This document shows, in pieces, positions 11,498-22,348 of a DNA stretch of 64,000 nt. Source of the stretch: Hansfordia pulvinata (lineage: Eukaryota; Ascomycota; Sordariomycetes; Xylariales); the NCBI GenBank assembly GCA_006538405.1, contig BJKQ01000003.1:1054001-1118000 (forward strand). Reading direction: 5' to 3'. The first letter of the stretch is position 1, and the number at the start of each line of letters is the position of its first letter. A model generated the notes under the pieces. That model did not search any database, was not told the origin of the DNA, and saw nothing but the letters and a program-made list of their open reading frames with translations. Position numbers and translations under genes: made by a program.

Positions 11498-13036
11498 TCA
11501 GGCCCTGCGCGACTTCTGCCGGCGGACGACCACGTGCGCAGTTGGGGTGGGCGCCGCCGCTACGGTCGACCGTGCCGTATCGTCTGACTCGCAGCCGCCT
11601 GTCGCCTGCGCGCGCGCCTGCGCGGTGCTCGCCGGAGCCATGGTGGCGGCAGCGGGGGCCGCGGTGACGACCGGCGGGCTCTGCGGCGCGACACCTCTGC
11701 CCGCCTTGGCGCCCGCTGCCTCTCCGATCGATGCCATGGTGACCGTGGGGCTTTGCATGACCCCCAGGCCGTCGGCGCACTCTGTCAGGGTCGGTCCGGC
11801 CATGAGCGTGAAAGTGGTGGCGGGCGTGGCGCCCAGCAGTCCGGGGCCAAAGTCGATGATGGTCGATACCTGGGCGCCGACCGCCATGTTCAGATACTCC
11901 AGCACGCGGTGCTTGCACGCTTTGCCGTCGCCTGCCGAATCATCCCGGACCAGTAAGTCCCCTTCCTCCCGCCTGGAGGTAATGGCCGTCGTGTCAACCT
12001 CGGCAGCTTCGCGGCTACCAGGCTCGACACCGTCGCCGTCCTCGTTGTCGATCCCGGGCTCGGCGTTTGGTGTGTCATCCAACTCGCGCGACCCAATGGT
12101 GTGGGCCAACCCAGTGCCAATGACGGGCGTGTTTTGTTGCCAGGTGGTCGTGAGCTCAATCGGATAGTAGAACAGGTGCAAAAGAGCGGCAGCGTCAAGC
12201 TTGTGGCCAAAGATGGACCCTTTACGCTCGACGCCGGCGAACAGACGCATGCGCAGCATGGCCCTCATAGTGATCGCGTTGTTGTTGACGGCCTGCACAA
12301 CGATGGGCAGGGAACCGCTTGTCGTCCCATCACTGAGTAAAAACAGTCAGCCAGAGAGCCTTTGTGAGACTGCAAGCAGAACAGGACTTACAAGGACGTC
12401 TGGACCAGCTTGCCATCCAGAAGGCCGACCTCAATCGAGGCCTCGGGCGGCATCTTGACCCAGAACCCGCTGGTGACGTTGGCGCTCGTGTCGGTTGTGA
12501 TGTAAAGGTCCATGGACACTACCACGCCGGTGGTCCCGCTCTTGTCCTTGATCCCCAAAGGCGTGTTGGACGACCAGAGCGTGTTGGAGAACTTCTTCTG
12601 GCCCGTGAAGGCGGCACTGTAGCTGACATAGGCGGCAACATTGCGCAGTGTCAGGCGCAACGCCGGACCAGATGTCAGCTCGGCACTCGCGCTACCCTGG
12701 CTCCAGCATTCGTGGCACACGAAGCTTGGCGAGACGTGACCGTTGATGTGGTTCCAAGTGCTGACGGCCCATTATGTCAGCTCCTTGGCGCTCATGACAA
12801 CAACTTGCGAATGCTACTCACACGTCTACCAGGGTCTTGTCCTTCTCCAAAGCATGCGCCAGCGATATGTCCACTTTGTGACCTCCTGCTAGCTTGATCC
12901 CGTCGTTGATGAGCGACACAATCTCGTTGCTCGTGTCACCACGCGATTGCATGACGACCTCAACGCCATTGTTTTGTATAGGACTAGCGCGAGCGAAGGA
13001 CGCAATGGCGCCCAGGAGAAGGACTGCCACCTTCAT
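11498..13036 (-). CDS. Secreted protein of a conserved fungal family, unknown function
   Basis: Exons on the minus strand are 13036-12822, 12760-12392 and 12332-11498, totalling 1419 nt and 472 aa. Introns have GTGAGT or GTAAGT donors and CTGAC branch points. A signal peptide is clear: MKVAVLLLGAIASFARA with likely cleavage before SPIQ. The first half carries a CHEC pair (near residue 90) and a segment reading GFWVKMPPEASIEVGLLDG, then SFDG. This matches my memory of a Pezizomycotina family of secreted proteins with a CWxC motif and a beta-rich body, of unknown role. The second half is acidic (DNEDGDGVEPGSR) and then Ala/Thr/Pro-rich from about residue 400, ending in a basic RRQKSRRA. No hydrophobic C-terminal segment is present, so a GPI anchor is unlikely. 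The Thr/Ala tail could be O-glycosylated or cell-wall bound. Identity as secreted is sure; function is not known. Confidence 0.85.
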
Positions 13037-14666
13037 GGTTGTGGTGTGTTGAGGCGCGCGTCAGCGCCGGCGAAAGGCGTTGCAAAGACAAACAACGGGC
13101 TGGGTTTACCCGGTAGTACCAGACTACCAGGCCGGTGGGCTTGAAACCTCTGTAGGTACGAGTGATGGGGGGGAAATCGTGTGGCACCAGGAGTACCAGA
13201 GAGATGTCCTCGAGAGCCGAGATCTTGTGGCGTTGTTGATGACTGGCTTATTCCGCCAAGGTTCGGAGACTTTGTGCAGACGCCAAGAGAGTCGACATCC
13301 TGGACCTCAGAGGCCTTGCGACGGGATATATGGTCTTGGCCAGGTGCGTCGCCTCTCCTTCCCGTCTCAAGGGCCGGTCCGTCGGGCGACAGCACGTGCT
13401 TGAGCAGGGAGGCATTGTGGGCGACGCAAGCCCAATCTGCTCGTGTGTCTGCGTCGGCCGCTTGCACGTGGGTGGGTGCGCGGGTCCGCTCGCTACCTTG
13501 GTTGCACTTCCACGTCATTTTGCCCTGTTATCAGAAGGAGGTGGAGGAGAATAGGGCTGGGGCTGAGACGCCGCTCTGCGTTTGCTGGGCGATGGCCCAT
13601 CTGAGCCGAGTGCCGGGCAGCCCGACTTTACGCCCTGCTTCCCTGAGGAAGACGGGGCTGCAGAGTCAACAAACCCGAGCAAGCATCCATATGGACGCGT
13701 GCGCCGAAACGTCGTCGAGCCCGCGCGAGCCCCACACTCAACTGCCGCGACCCTACCAGACTGCGGCTCTCGAACACGTGCGCGGGATAGGCGCCCGTGG
13801 ACGTCGCCTGGGCGGCGCAATGGGTCGACCAAGCTCAGGGGTTTTGCCAAATCAGGCAGTTTCGGTGTTCGGTGGCGAAAAAAGCGACCGCAGATGGCGG
13901 CGGCAATCGACTGCCTGCCGGACTAGGATTGACAGGATAAAGCGGCACAAGCCAAGTTGGATCGCCAACTTAAAAAAAAATCTTAACGACGTAAATCGAG
14001 GCCCTGATCGACAAAGTGGGCTGCTGGTACCCGCCCCTGATGGCGTACTCGTAGAGCGACATGCTTGTGATCCCCTGTTGCTTGGTCCCTTCCATTGGTC
14101 TTTGGCTTGGAGGCGATCCATCTCGCAGAAGCTCTTCTCGGCGTGGGCGACGGACTCAGATACGAAATACAGTCGGTCATCATTCGCTCGCATTTTCCTC
14201 CTATCGATTTCACCCCACTCGTAGTTTCGGGCCTTCCACGAGTGCAGGTGGCTGAGGGAGGCAGGTGGCTAAATTGGAATTCGTCTTTGAACAACTCATG
14301 CATGCCGCTTGCCGTCCAGCCGTGTCTTCGTTGCAGCTACAGTGGCTTTCCTGCTTGCTGTCTGCCGCTCAGGGGTCTCGGCTCAACACGTGCTCTATTC
14401 GCAAAGCGGGCATCGAAGACGGATTGTTTCGGTCACAGACTGGGGTCGTATGGGTCATGGCAATCTCCATTCACCGAAATCCGAGTAAGGAGGCCAGCCG
14501 GCTGTATTAAGTCGTCGAGTTCTCCAAGTGACAAACAACAGTGCTTGTTTGATACCGTGGTGCCTTGGCCAGATCCGTCACCGTAAGCCAGCAAAGGTCA
14601 TTTCAGTGAGATGAATAGTGGTAGCTCAACGATCTAGTAATCTCAAGTTCCGCAGCGAGGATCCCC
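13037..14666. other. Intergenic region
   Basis: Upstream flank of the 472-aa secreted-protein gene and downstream flank of the TMEM234-like gene. One TACTCGTA word lies at 14046. A long open frame at 13181-14224 (+) has no recognisable domain and poor codon character, so I did not call it. Confidence 0.5.
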
Positions 14667-15394
14667 TCAGCCAGTCTTACTTTGGACGCAGAGGGCTATG
14701 CCGGCAAGAGATAACAGCATGCCGAACCACGTGTCTTCGAAAGGTTGAGAATCGTCAGCGTGCACGGTGTGACCAAGTGCAAAGCGAGATGCCACAGCGG
14801 GGCGGCAGGGTTTATTGGGGTGTTGAGAGAGCAACCGTGACATGAGATTTTTAAGGAAAGGATTCCGGGGCACATACCTTTGCTGATTACTTTACCGTCA
14901 ACCCACCAATCGCCCAAGACGGTAAACAGGAAGGCCAGCGTGTTGACAATGGGGACGGTCAAGCTGAGTTCTGTAGGCAGGAGGTAGACAATGAGTGGTC
15001 AGCTAGGCGGCACCTTCACAGTCCATTCCAGTATGCTACAGTTGTGCAGCTAATGGAGCAGAGGTGACAAGGGGGGCTTACCGGCCTGACCGATCAGGAG
15101 GAAAAACCAGACGCTGCCAGTCAGGTTGAGGAGAAGAGGAACGGCGTAGCGCGGGTTGCGCAGCAGGTCGAGAACGGCGAAGAAAGCAGCGTACAAGCGA
15201 CTCCGCAGCCAGCTGTTGCGAACTTCGTCACGTTCCAGCGCCGGATGGGCGGGCGGCGAGTGATCGCGAGCGGCGCGTCGGATGAAGGGCGTTGTGAAGC
15301 CCCATGCGACGCCAACCAGCAGGAAGCCCAGCACGTAGTTGAAGGCCGGCGGCTGCGGGGCGTCGCCCGCAGAAGCTGCTGATGACTCGGACAT
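14667..15394 (-). CDS. TMEM234-like small membrane protein
   Basis: Exons on the minus strand are 15394-15082, 14970-14878 and 14734-14667: 474 nt, 157 aa. Four hydrophobic segments are visible: YVLGFLLVGVAWGFTTPF (~20-37), PLLLNLTGSVWFFLLIG (~85-102), LTVPIVNTLAFLFTVLGDW (~108-126) and WFGMLLSLAGIALCV (~137-152). Order and motifs follow the TMEM234 family (WG-TxPxxxR near the N-terminus, LLN-GS in the middle, VPI-NxLAxxFT, and G-L-GIxLC at the end). These four-helix proteins resemble EamA/small multidrug-resistance half-transporters; their substrate is unknown. The first exon adds a short Ser/Ala/Pro N-terminus. The last exon follows acceptor CGAAG, which is weak but joins in frame and completes the family pattern. 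Confidence 0.85.
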
Positions 15395-17693
15395 TGGGCC
15401 GAATGGCGACTGCTGCTGCAGTTGTGTGAGGCTGTGCGCGGGCTCGCTGGTGATGGCCAGTCACGGGGTGATGGCCGGTGGGGATGGCCTGGATGATTGT
15501 CGCGAGTCGTTGAGGCTGACTTGGCACCGCGGGATGGGCGCGTGCTTCGCCTCGACGAGTAGGGTACCTCTCCAGCATCGGGTGTTGGTGCACCTGGCGG
15601 CAGTGTACTCGTACGCGTAGTCGTAATGGTACCTCAGAGGCGGGCGGGCGCGCGGCAAGTCTGCGCGTGTTTCACCTTGCCTGTTCCATGCTAGCCCCTC
15701 CAGGTGTCGCCGCCTCATCCGGCAAGAGCTGTCCGCACAAGTCCGGGGTCCAGCAGGGAAGGCACCTATCAACACCACAGGAGAGCCTGAGGCATGCCGA
15801 ATTTGCCCAATTGGACGAGGCCTTTCCCATGGGCTCACTACCCCTCAAATCCCGTGGGTACTGTTGCATACTCGTACAGCTTCTTCATAAAGGCAGCTCT
15901 TCATTGGCTTTTACTCGTACGGGGTGCCGCACGGCAGCTTCCGCGGCGACCCCTGGTGTGGCCGGCCCCGGCGCTAGGTGAATAGGGCCCAGCCGCTTCA
16001 ACAATGGTTTACATCACGACCTGAACCGCATGATTCATCGTTCCCAAATCAGGCGGGATACGTCCCTTTGCTTCATATCGTACATAGGTACCCTCGCATT
16101 CTGGAGCACAACCTGCCAGGAATGCGGCCAAGCCCCATCCACGCACGTTCTACTTGTATGTGACCGATCACATCGCAGGCGCACGCAAGCCGAATACGAT
16201 CTGTCAAGCTTACGAGTATGATCAACTTGCCGTGAGCCAGGGCCGCTGATCCAAGTGCTTGACAGGATTGTTGAACGATCACAAGCATTCATCAGTCGCT
16301 GGTCCCAATGGCATTTTAGTCGGATCCCAGGCCATCCGAAGTCAGTTCGGGCCCCTCGTTGCCCTTCCTGCTCAGAAAGATCGTGAGCATACGTAGCATT
16401 GTTTTCAAGACTCATAGCAAACAGACCCCTTGCTCCGAGCTCTTAGGCCCCTCTGCTCGTTCGGGTTGACATAAACGACGTTGCTCTTCCAAGCCGGCCT
16501 ACTGCGTTACTGGCTTGGGCAGGGTATTCAGCCGAGTCACGATCTAGTCGTCATGGACCTTGACGATGTCTCGCCATAAAACGTGACTGGCCAATTCTGG
16601 AAACTCGCTTGCTTGCTGTTCTACGCAGGGTATCCGCATCTCAGACCGCCCCTTTCTGAGACTAAGCATGTAGCCGCCCCAGCTCGGCATCTAAGTGTAC
16701 CTAATAAAGCCAACTCTACCATTGGTTCGCCTTCGCCTACTCACGCAACGCGGAGCAAGCTTTCCGGCACCGACCATATCCATTCTACGGGTACATTTGT
16801 CCTTGGTGTAGCATTACCCCGCTAGTCGTGGACGGGAGTTGTCTGCTAACACCAAGCGCCAACTTAGACCAGCATCTACAAAGTCCATGGCCTGGATTCC
16901 CATCTTCTTGCCATCCGCCATATATCATACTTCTCTAGAGGCGATTGAACGCTCCTGGGATTCTTAGTGTCCAGCTTGTGATCCTTTGTAGAATGGCCTA
17001 TCGAATACACAGGCCGCATACGGCTACCTTCAAGGAGCGGAGCGCCCGAAATCCAGACAGACCGTCCCTTACCCTGGGGGTCTTATGGGGTCGAGACGCT
17101 GTCTCATCGAGAGGCGTTCGAATATGGCCTGCCAGAGTGCACGAGTGTCCGAGGGACAGTATAGCAGTCCAGAAGCTGATGAGGACCCAGAACGTTGGCT
17201 TTTCCGGGACTGGAAACGTCTACGAGTACTGCCAGACCACGATGCAGCTGTCAATCGTGGGTACGGAAGAGGACCGGGCGAATGTGTCTAGCGGGACAAA
17301 AAGCAATCTAGACCTGTAAGCACGGATACCCCAGCCGATGCTCTAGGGATAGCCACCTGAAGTGATGATGCATGATGCAGAGTCGTCATCATCACCACCG
17401 GTGGCGTACCTGCTGGGAGGCAAGTTGGCCCTGTGTCAGCCATCTGCCGATCGGGTACCTGGGATCGAGCTTGGGGAAGCAGATGTGGAGGGGAAGGTTG
17501 TTGGACAAGCTTTGCTGAAGCGAGCTTAGCAAGCTCCGGGGATCAATGCAGATGTCTATAAAGAAGGGCTGAGTTCCCATTATCCAACACCCCTCTATCC
17601 CATCCATCTCATCACTCATCACCAGCACAGTCTCCAGCTCACACCTCTGCACTCTTATCACAACAAGCTTAACGCTTTCAACCCCTTCTCAAC
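15395..17693. other. Intergenic region with TACGAGTA cluster
   Basis: Divergent spacer between the TMEM234-like gene and con-6. It carries five TACGAGTA/TACTCGTA words (15606, 15869, 15912, 16211, 17221) and several AGGTACC words. The last 150 bases before con-6 hold a TATA box and a pyrimidine-rich leader. I see no other gene. Confidence 0.6.
17557..17563 (+). promoter_or_regulatory. TATA box of con-6
   Basis: TATAAAG lies 131 bases upstream of the con-6 ATG. A CT-rich stretch (about 17580-17690) separates them and probably contains the transcription start and leader. A strong TATA suits a highly inducible, sporulation-linked gene; this is inference. Confidence 0.6.
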
Positions 17694-18054
17694 ATGCCTA
17701 CTGAAGCCCAGATCGCCGGTGGCCACAAGGCCAACATCAACAACCCCAACACCTCCCAGGAGGCTAAGGAGCACTCCAAGCAGGTTCTCAACGACGAGTT
17801 CAACGGCGGAGATGGTATGTGTCTCTGCGCGTATCCAGATAGGTCCAAGCTAACAATATCATGCAGTTGCCGGCGCCGGCGACAACGTCCAGAAGAACCC
17901 TGGCAATGTTGCTGGTGGTCTCAAGGCGTGAGTTTAACTTCCACCTCCCCAAGTTCTGTGAGGGCATTGCTAATACCCATGCAGCACTGTCAACAACCCC
18001 AACGTCTCCCAGGAGGCTAAGGAGAGCGCCAAGGAGCGCCTGAACGAGATGTAA
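17694..18054 (+). CDS. con-6: Con-6 conidiation-specific protein
   Basis: Exons 17694-17814, 17867-17927 and 17985-18054 give 252 nt and 83 aa, near the length of Neurospora CON-6. The protein is two copies of the family repeat. Copy one contains GGHKANINNPNTSQEAKEHSK (in part), followed by VLNDEF. Copy two contains AGGLKATVNNPNVSQEAKE and ends ERLNEM. Each repeat has the pattern GG-KA-xxNNPNxSQEAKE. Con-6 proteins are small, hydrophilic and accumulate in conidia; in Neurospora they are expressed during conidiation and degraded at germination. Exact molecular function is not known. Both introns are 52-57 nt with consensus borders. The gene has a clear TATA box and sits alone in a long non-coding region. 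Confidence 0.95.
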
Positions 18055-21000
18055 TTTTTCGGAGTATCATCAATAAGGATATGTTACGAACGATAATGAT
18101 CGATCTGATGAATGAGCGCATGGAGTAAAGGGGTCCGGATGACTCTTTCCCAGTCTTGTATTACTAGTTGACCAGCCCCCAAGGCGATGTCACGCTTGGA
18201 CTGGGTTGCGGAATTGACACTAATCACCCTCGCTGCTTTCGTTCCCATTTACCTCGTGATCGCTCCTTAGTGTCCAATATGGTGCAGTCGTTGAGCGAAG
18301 ATGATATTGGCAGATTTTGTAACATGGATCAGAGATTCATGAGATTGTGGGTAAATGAATATTATCGTTGCTTCTAAGTCACCCTGTCATTGTCACAGTC
18401 CTTCATGGTCGTCAATGTCCTCCATGGTCAACGTCCTTGACGTTTGATTTATTTACCAACAACAGTTCGGCCGATCTATGAGGATTCTTCGTCACTTTCC
18501 CGAACGGTTCAAGCAGGCAAGAAGAATAATGACCGACTCCGGGGATCATGGCGACACCAAGTGTACAGGCTGTGCACGAATAAATCTTCGCCGGGAGTAG
18601 TCGGCAACGGTTTAAAGGTCCAAAATATGCTCGAAGCTTGAGATGCTGAAGCAATAGGCAAGTGGACTATGGGCATCGACAGCCGCAGTGGCTGTCGCAA
18701 CATGTTCAAGGAACATCTATGAACAAGGAGCGTGTCTTGCCATCGACCATTGACATTGCCCCTCCAGATCATTGGGTGGGCAGCCCCGGGGTGAGGCCTG
18801 TTCAGCGCCGCAGCTGCGTCAGCACTGCAGACGACGCCAGGCAAAAGCTGCTGCAGTCAGCCGTACGAGTATTTCTGGTAGCTAACAGGCCGCCAGCCTC
18901 GATGGAAGAGGCGCAGCACAATCAATGTCCACCGCGTCAGGATCTACTTGCATCTGTCACTCAAGCCACAGCCATCTCGGCCATGATGTGGCAAGCTGCG
19001 AACTCGTACGAGTACCTGCCTATCGAGCAGGTCGTTGGCCTTTGGCGGTGAATAGACGGATGACCGCGCCGTGAGACCCTCACGCGCTAAGAGTACTTGC
19101 ACCGGTGTCGATCGCGCAACGGCGCAGGTTGAGGCGCCGAGACAAGCAACGCGGCAGTGCACTTCGGGCGCGTAACCCGTTGCGCGTCGCAGGCCGCCAA
19201 GCCCCCAGGGCACGGCACGGTCGGGTGTGCGTCAAGCCAACCCGCTCACTCACGAGCTGGTGCGAGTGGCAGCCGGGCACCATCTCCCACCAATGCACGT
19301 CAGACGGGAGGGATCCGAATCGCCACTGCTGTCCTGGACAGAACCCCTCCGCCCTCCGACCTCCCCCTACGAGAACGCGCTCGTTTGTGCGAGTCTCCGC
19401 ACTCGTCCCCGGGCGGAAGGGGCGCAGGCTGCTTGCCCGACCGCTCGGGTTGGTCCCAACCGCGAGGTCTCTCCGCCTCCTCGTTGAGCTGGCTGGCTTC
19501 GAGTATCTGCAGAGACGCCGCCGACACCCGAGGCGGAGACCGACTCGATCCCGCCCCGATGATATGATGGCGGGGCAGATGCGGTTTCTGGAGGCGGCTG
19601 GCAGTGGATGACGACGATTGCCCTGTGTGCGCAAGATGTCGCTGACGGGCTGCGAGGGTGAACCCTGCCGCCCAGCAACTTGTGCCGGCCAACAAGAGCC
19701 CGGGACTCTTCACATGACGGGCGAACCGCCAGCCTCTTTGCGGTGCACGGGCCGGGTGGCGGCGTGTAGCGGCGTTTCTGGTTGCTGGGTTTGCCTGCTC
19801 CGCGCCAGGTCGATCGAGAGACGCGACCCAAGCGGGTGATAGCCAAGGGGGCTGTCCAAGTGTTCCATACCTTGGGTTATATTGCTCCGTAGTTGATTAG
19901 GTAGGTACTCGTAGCTCATGGCTCATGTGGAGAGGTTGCGAAGATGCGATGGGGGCACCTTTCCCTGACACTGGTGGGCGCTCTGCCCCTGTACGCGTGT
20001 AGGTACTCGTTCTCGTTGGTAAGGTACTCAGGTACCCGACTCCGTAACCGGGGGGACTCGGGGAGGTGGGCGGCTTTCGTGACAGAAGCAAGGTCTGGGC
20101 TGCGTGGCTGCGTAGTGCAGCCCTGCGTCGCAGGCGCGCAATCCCTGCACCTGGTCGCGCCTGTCCTGGCGAATCAGGTACGCCGGGCCCTGTGCCTCTT
20201 CGTTCTGGTGCCTGGCCCAGCCGCTCAACCCAGCCCAGCCCAGCCAGCCTGGCAAAGTTGCAAGATCGAGTCCGAGTCCAGCAGAGGCCAACCAGACGAG
20301 TCGCAGGTTATCGAGTCCAAGCATAGTGGAAACGAACTCGACGCGCACGAGGGATTAGACCCGGCAGAAGCTCAGGTGCTACCATGATGCACCGTATGGG
20401 AAAAGCTGATGTGTAAGGTACCTATTTTGTGAAGGTAATGAAGTACCAGCCTGGCGACCTCCAAATTTCGTATTGCATCGTGTTGGCTATGTGCTCCCAT
20501 ATCTTCTGCACGCGTGAGAGTTAGGTACTCTCATAACATGTCATCCAGGGAGGCATACCTTAGTGACTCTAGGTACGATCACCCCGTATGAGTATCTAGC
20601 TAACATGTACAGCCAGCTTTGCCAGCGTGCCAGCCAGCCAGGCACGCCTTGAGCTGCATGTGGGTTCAGATCGGACGGCGCTCGACGTTTCAACCCCAAT
20701 CCGGACTAGCCTATGCACCGGCCCACCCAGCCTCACGGTTTTCGTCCCCAGCCCCCCAGATACTTGTTCTCCTGCCACGGCGCGCGCCTGCTGCGCAAGT
20801 ACCTGGCAGTACAGATAGTCGCTTGATTCGCGCCTTCCGCTGCCTCAGCCCTCTTCTGCCTCTTATTCGGGCTGCTCAAGAAGGCGCATTGCATTCGGGT
20901 TACCGTGACTGTCTGCATCTCCATCTTTGTGGATGCTTTCTCGCCTGCTCCAGTGGCATTGGTTTCTGTCTCTCTATTACTCCCTCGTCCGCTGGCAGTC

Positions 21001-22348
21001 AGCAACTTCGTTCTCGCCTTTGCTGCTGCTGCTGCTGCCGCCACCACCGCTGCGTACACTACCACCCCCACCAAGCCCATCCGTCTAGCAGCACCGGCGA
21101 CACTCGACGAGACGGGTTCTCGATCTGACGTATGAGTATGCCCGCATTCCTCGCCCACCTGTTTGCAGACTGAGCACCCAACACCGAACGCGACGACGGC
21201 CATTGTCCACCACCATTCTTCCACTTCTCTTCCTGCCCCCCATCCGGCTGTCTCACTTGTCGCCTCAGACAATATCTCGCCCACCGACACATCCACATCT
21301 GCATCCACCGCCGGCGGCCAATTAATAGCTGCCGCTCTTATTACTTGTCCAAAGCACCAGTTGCCAGCCCAACTCGCCGCGATCAAGGGTCCTCCCTCCC
21401 TCTCTTTGTTCGCCCGCCTGGCCCGCTTTCCTGCCTGGCCTCGTTTATTTACATCATCTTATAATCTCCTCTCGACTCAGACCAATGCGCACGCAGTTCG
21501 CTGGCAGCCATCCCACTCCGGCAGACTGCCTCTTGCCTGGCCTGTGCCGCTGACCTGGCCTGCTCGTTCTTGTCTCGCCGAGCCCTGCTGTCCTCGACTC
21601 GGCCCATGCACGGTGCGGACCATAATCGCAAATGCTCGTCAACAACAATCGTCAGTCCCGATCTGCTCTCGTTGTTGTCGCTGTCCGCTCACCGCGCATT
21701 CTCCGGACATCAAGTACAGCCAAGCCGCACCACACCCCGCTTTGCCGGCTCCCTCGCCCCGTCATTCTGCAGGCGCCATCGTTCATCGTCATTTCTTACG
21801 CCTAAGCCCCGACGAGCCCCAAGGCGGTCCCCCCACCGCCCGCTACTTGACATACGCTAAGACGACTCGAACCGCCCGCTCCAACAATCAACCCCATCTC
21901 CATTGGTGTAAACAATCACCACAACACCACCAGAATAAGATCCTTTCTACGCCGGCCTGACTCTCTTTCTCTCTCTCCGCGCCGCCTCACTGTCCCAACA
22001 CGGCGCTAGATTGACGACCTTCGCCACCAGGACGCAGGCGATCCCTACTGACTACATAGGATCGTCACGCCGTCGCGGGCGGGCTTGAGCGAGCGTGTGT
22101 CCCGCACGGTTCGGTTCTTGGTTCGGACGGCTCACGACTGCCGCCCCCTGCCGTTCTCTGCACCAACCGCGCGAGGCGCCATCTGGTGACGAGACAGACA
22201 AGGTCGAGCGTTGTGTGGCACCTACTCTGGGAGACAACCATTGCTCACTTTCTGCGACTCGTCCGCCCGCTCGTCAGGCTGGGCTGTGAATTGTCTGCCG
22301 GCAAGGCCCCAACCGACGTATATCAGCAGCGCCGACCGTTTCTTCACC
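18055..22348. other. Long intergenic region and pyrimidine-rich leader of the C2 gene
   Basis: About 4.3 kb without a supported gene. The first part carries TACGAGTA words at 18864, 19007 and 19906 and many AGGTAC words at about 20001-20575. From about 20900 to 22340 the plus strand becomes strongly C/T-rich, with many CTC, CCA and TCG runs. It looks like a long promoter and 5' leader for the C2-domain gene. The 265-codon frame at 21163-21960 has leader-like composition and no domain; I did not call it. Confidence 0.5.

Noticed and set aside
11203..11667. K/E-rich frame
   Set aside because: Purine-rich simple sequence; overlaps the last exon of the secreted-protein gene on the other strand.
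13181..14224. 347-codon open frame on the plus strand
   Set aside because: No domain, mixed composition, no splice support; long frames are common in GC-rich DNA.
21163..21960. 265-codon frame before the C2 gene
   Set aside because: Ser/Pro/His-rich translation of a C/T-rich leader, with no motif. Kept only as a possible upstream ORF.
18055..22348. Search for a transposon or RIP-mutated repeat
   Set aside because: No transposase or reverse-transcriptase motifs, no terminal repeats and no AT-rich islands of the kind RIP leaves.
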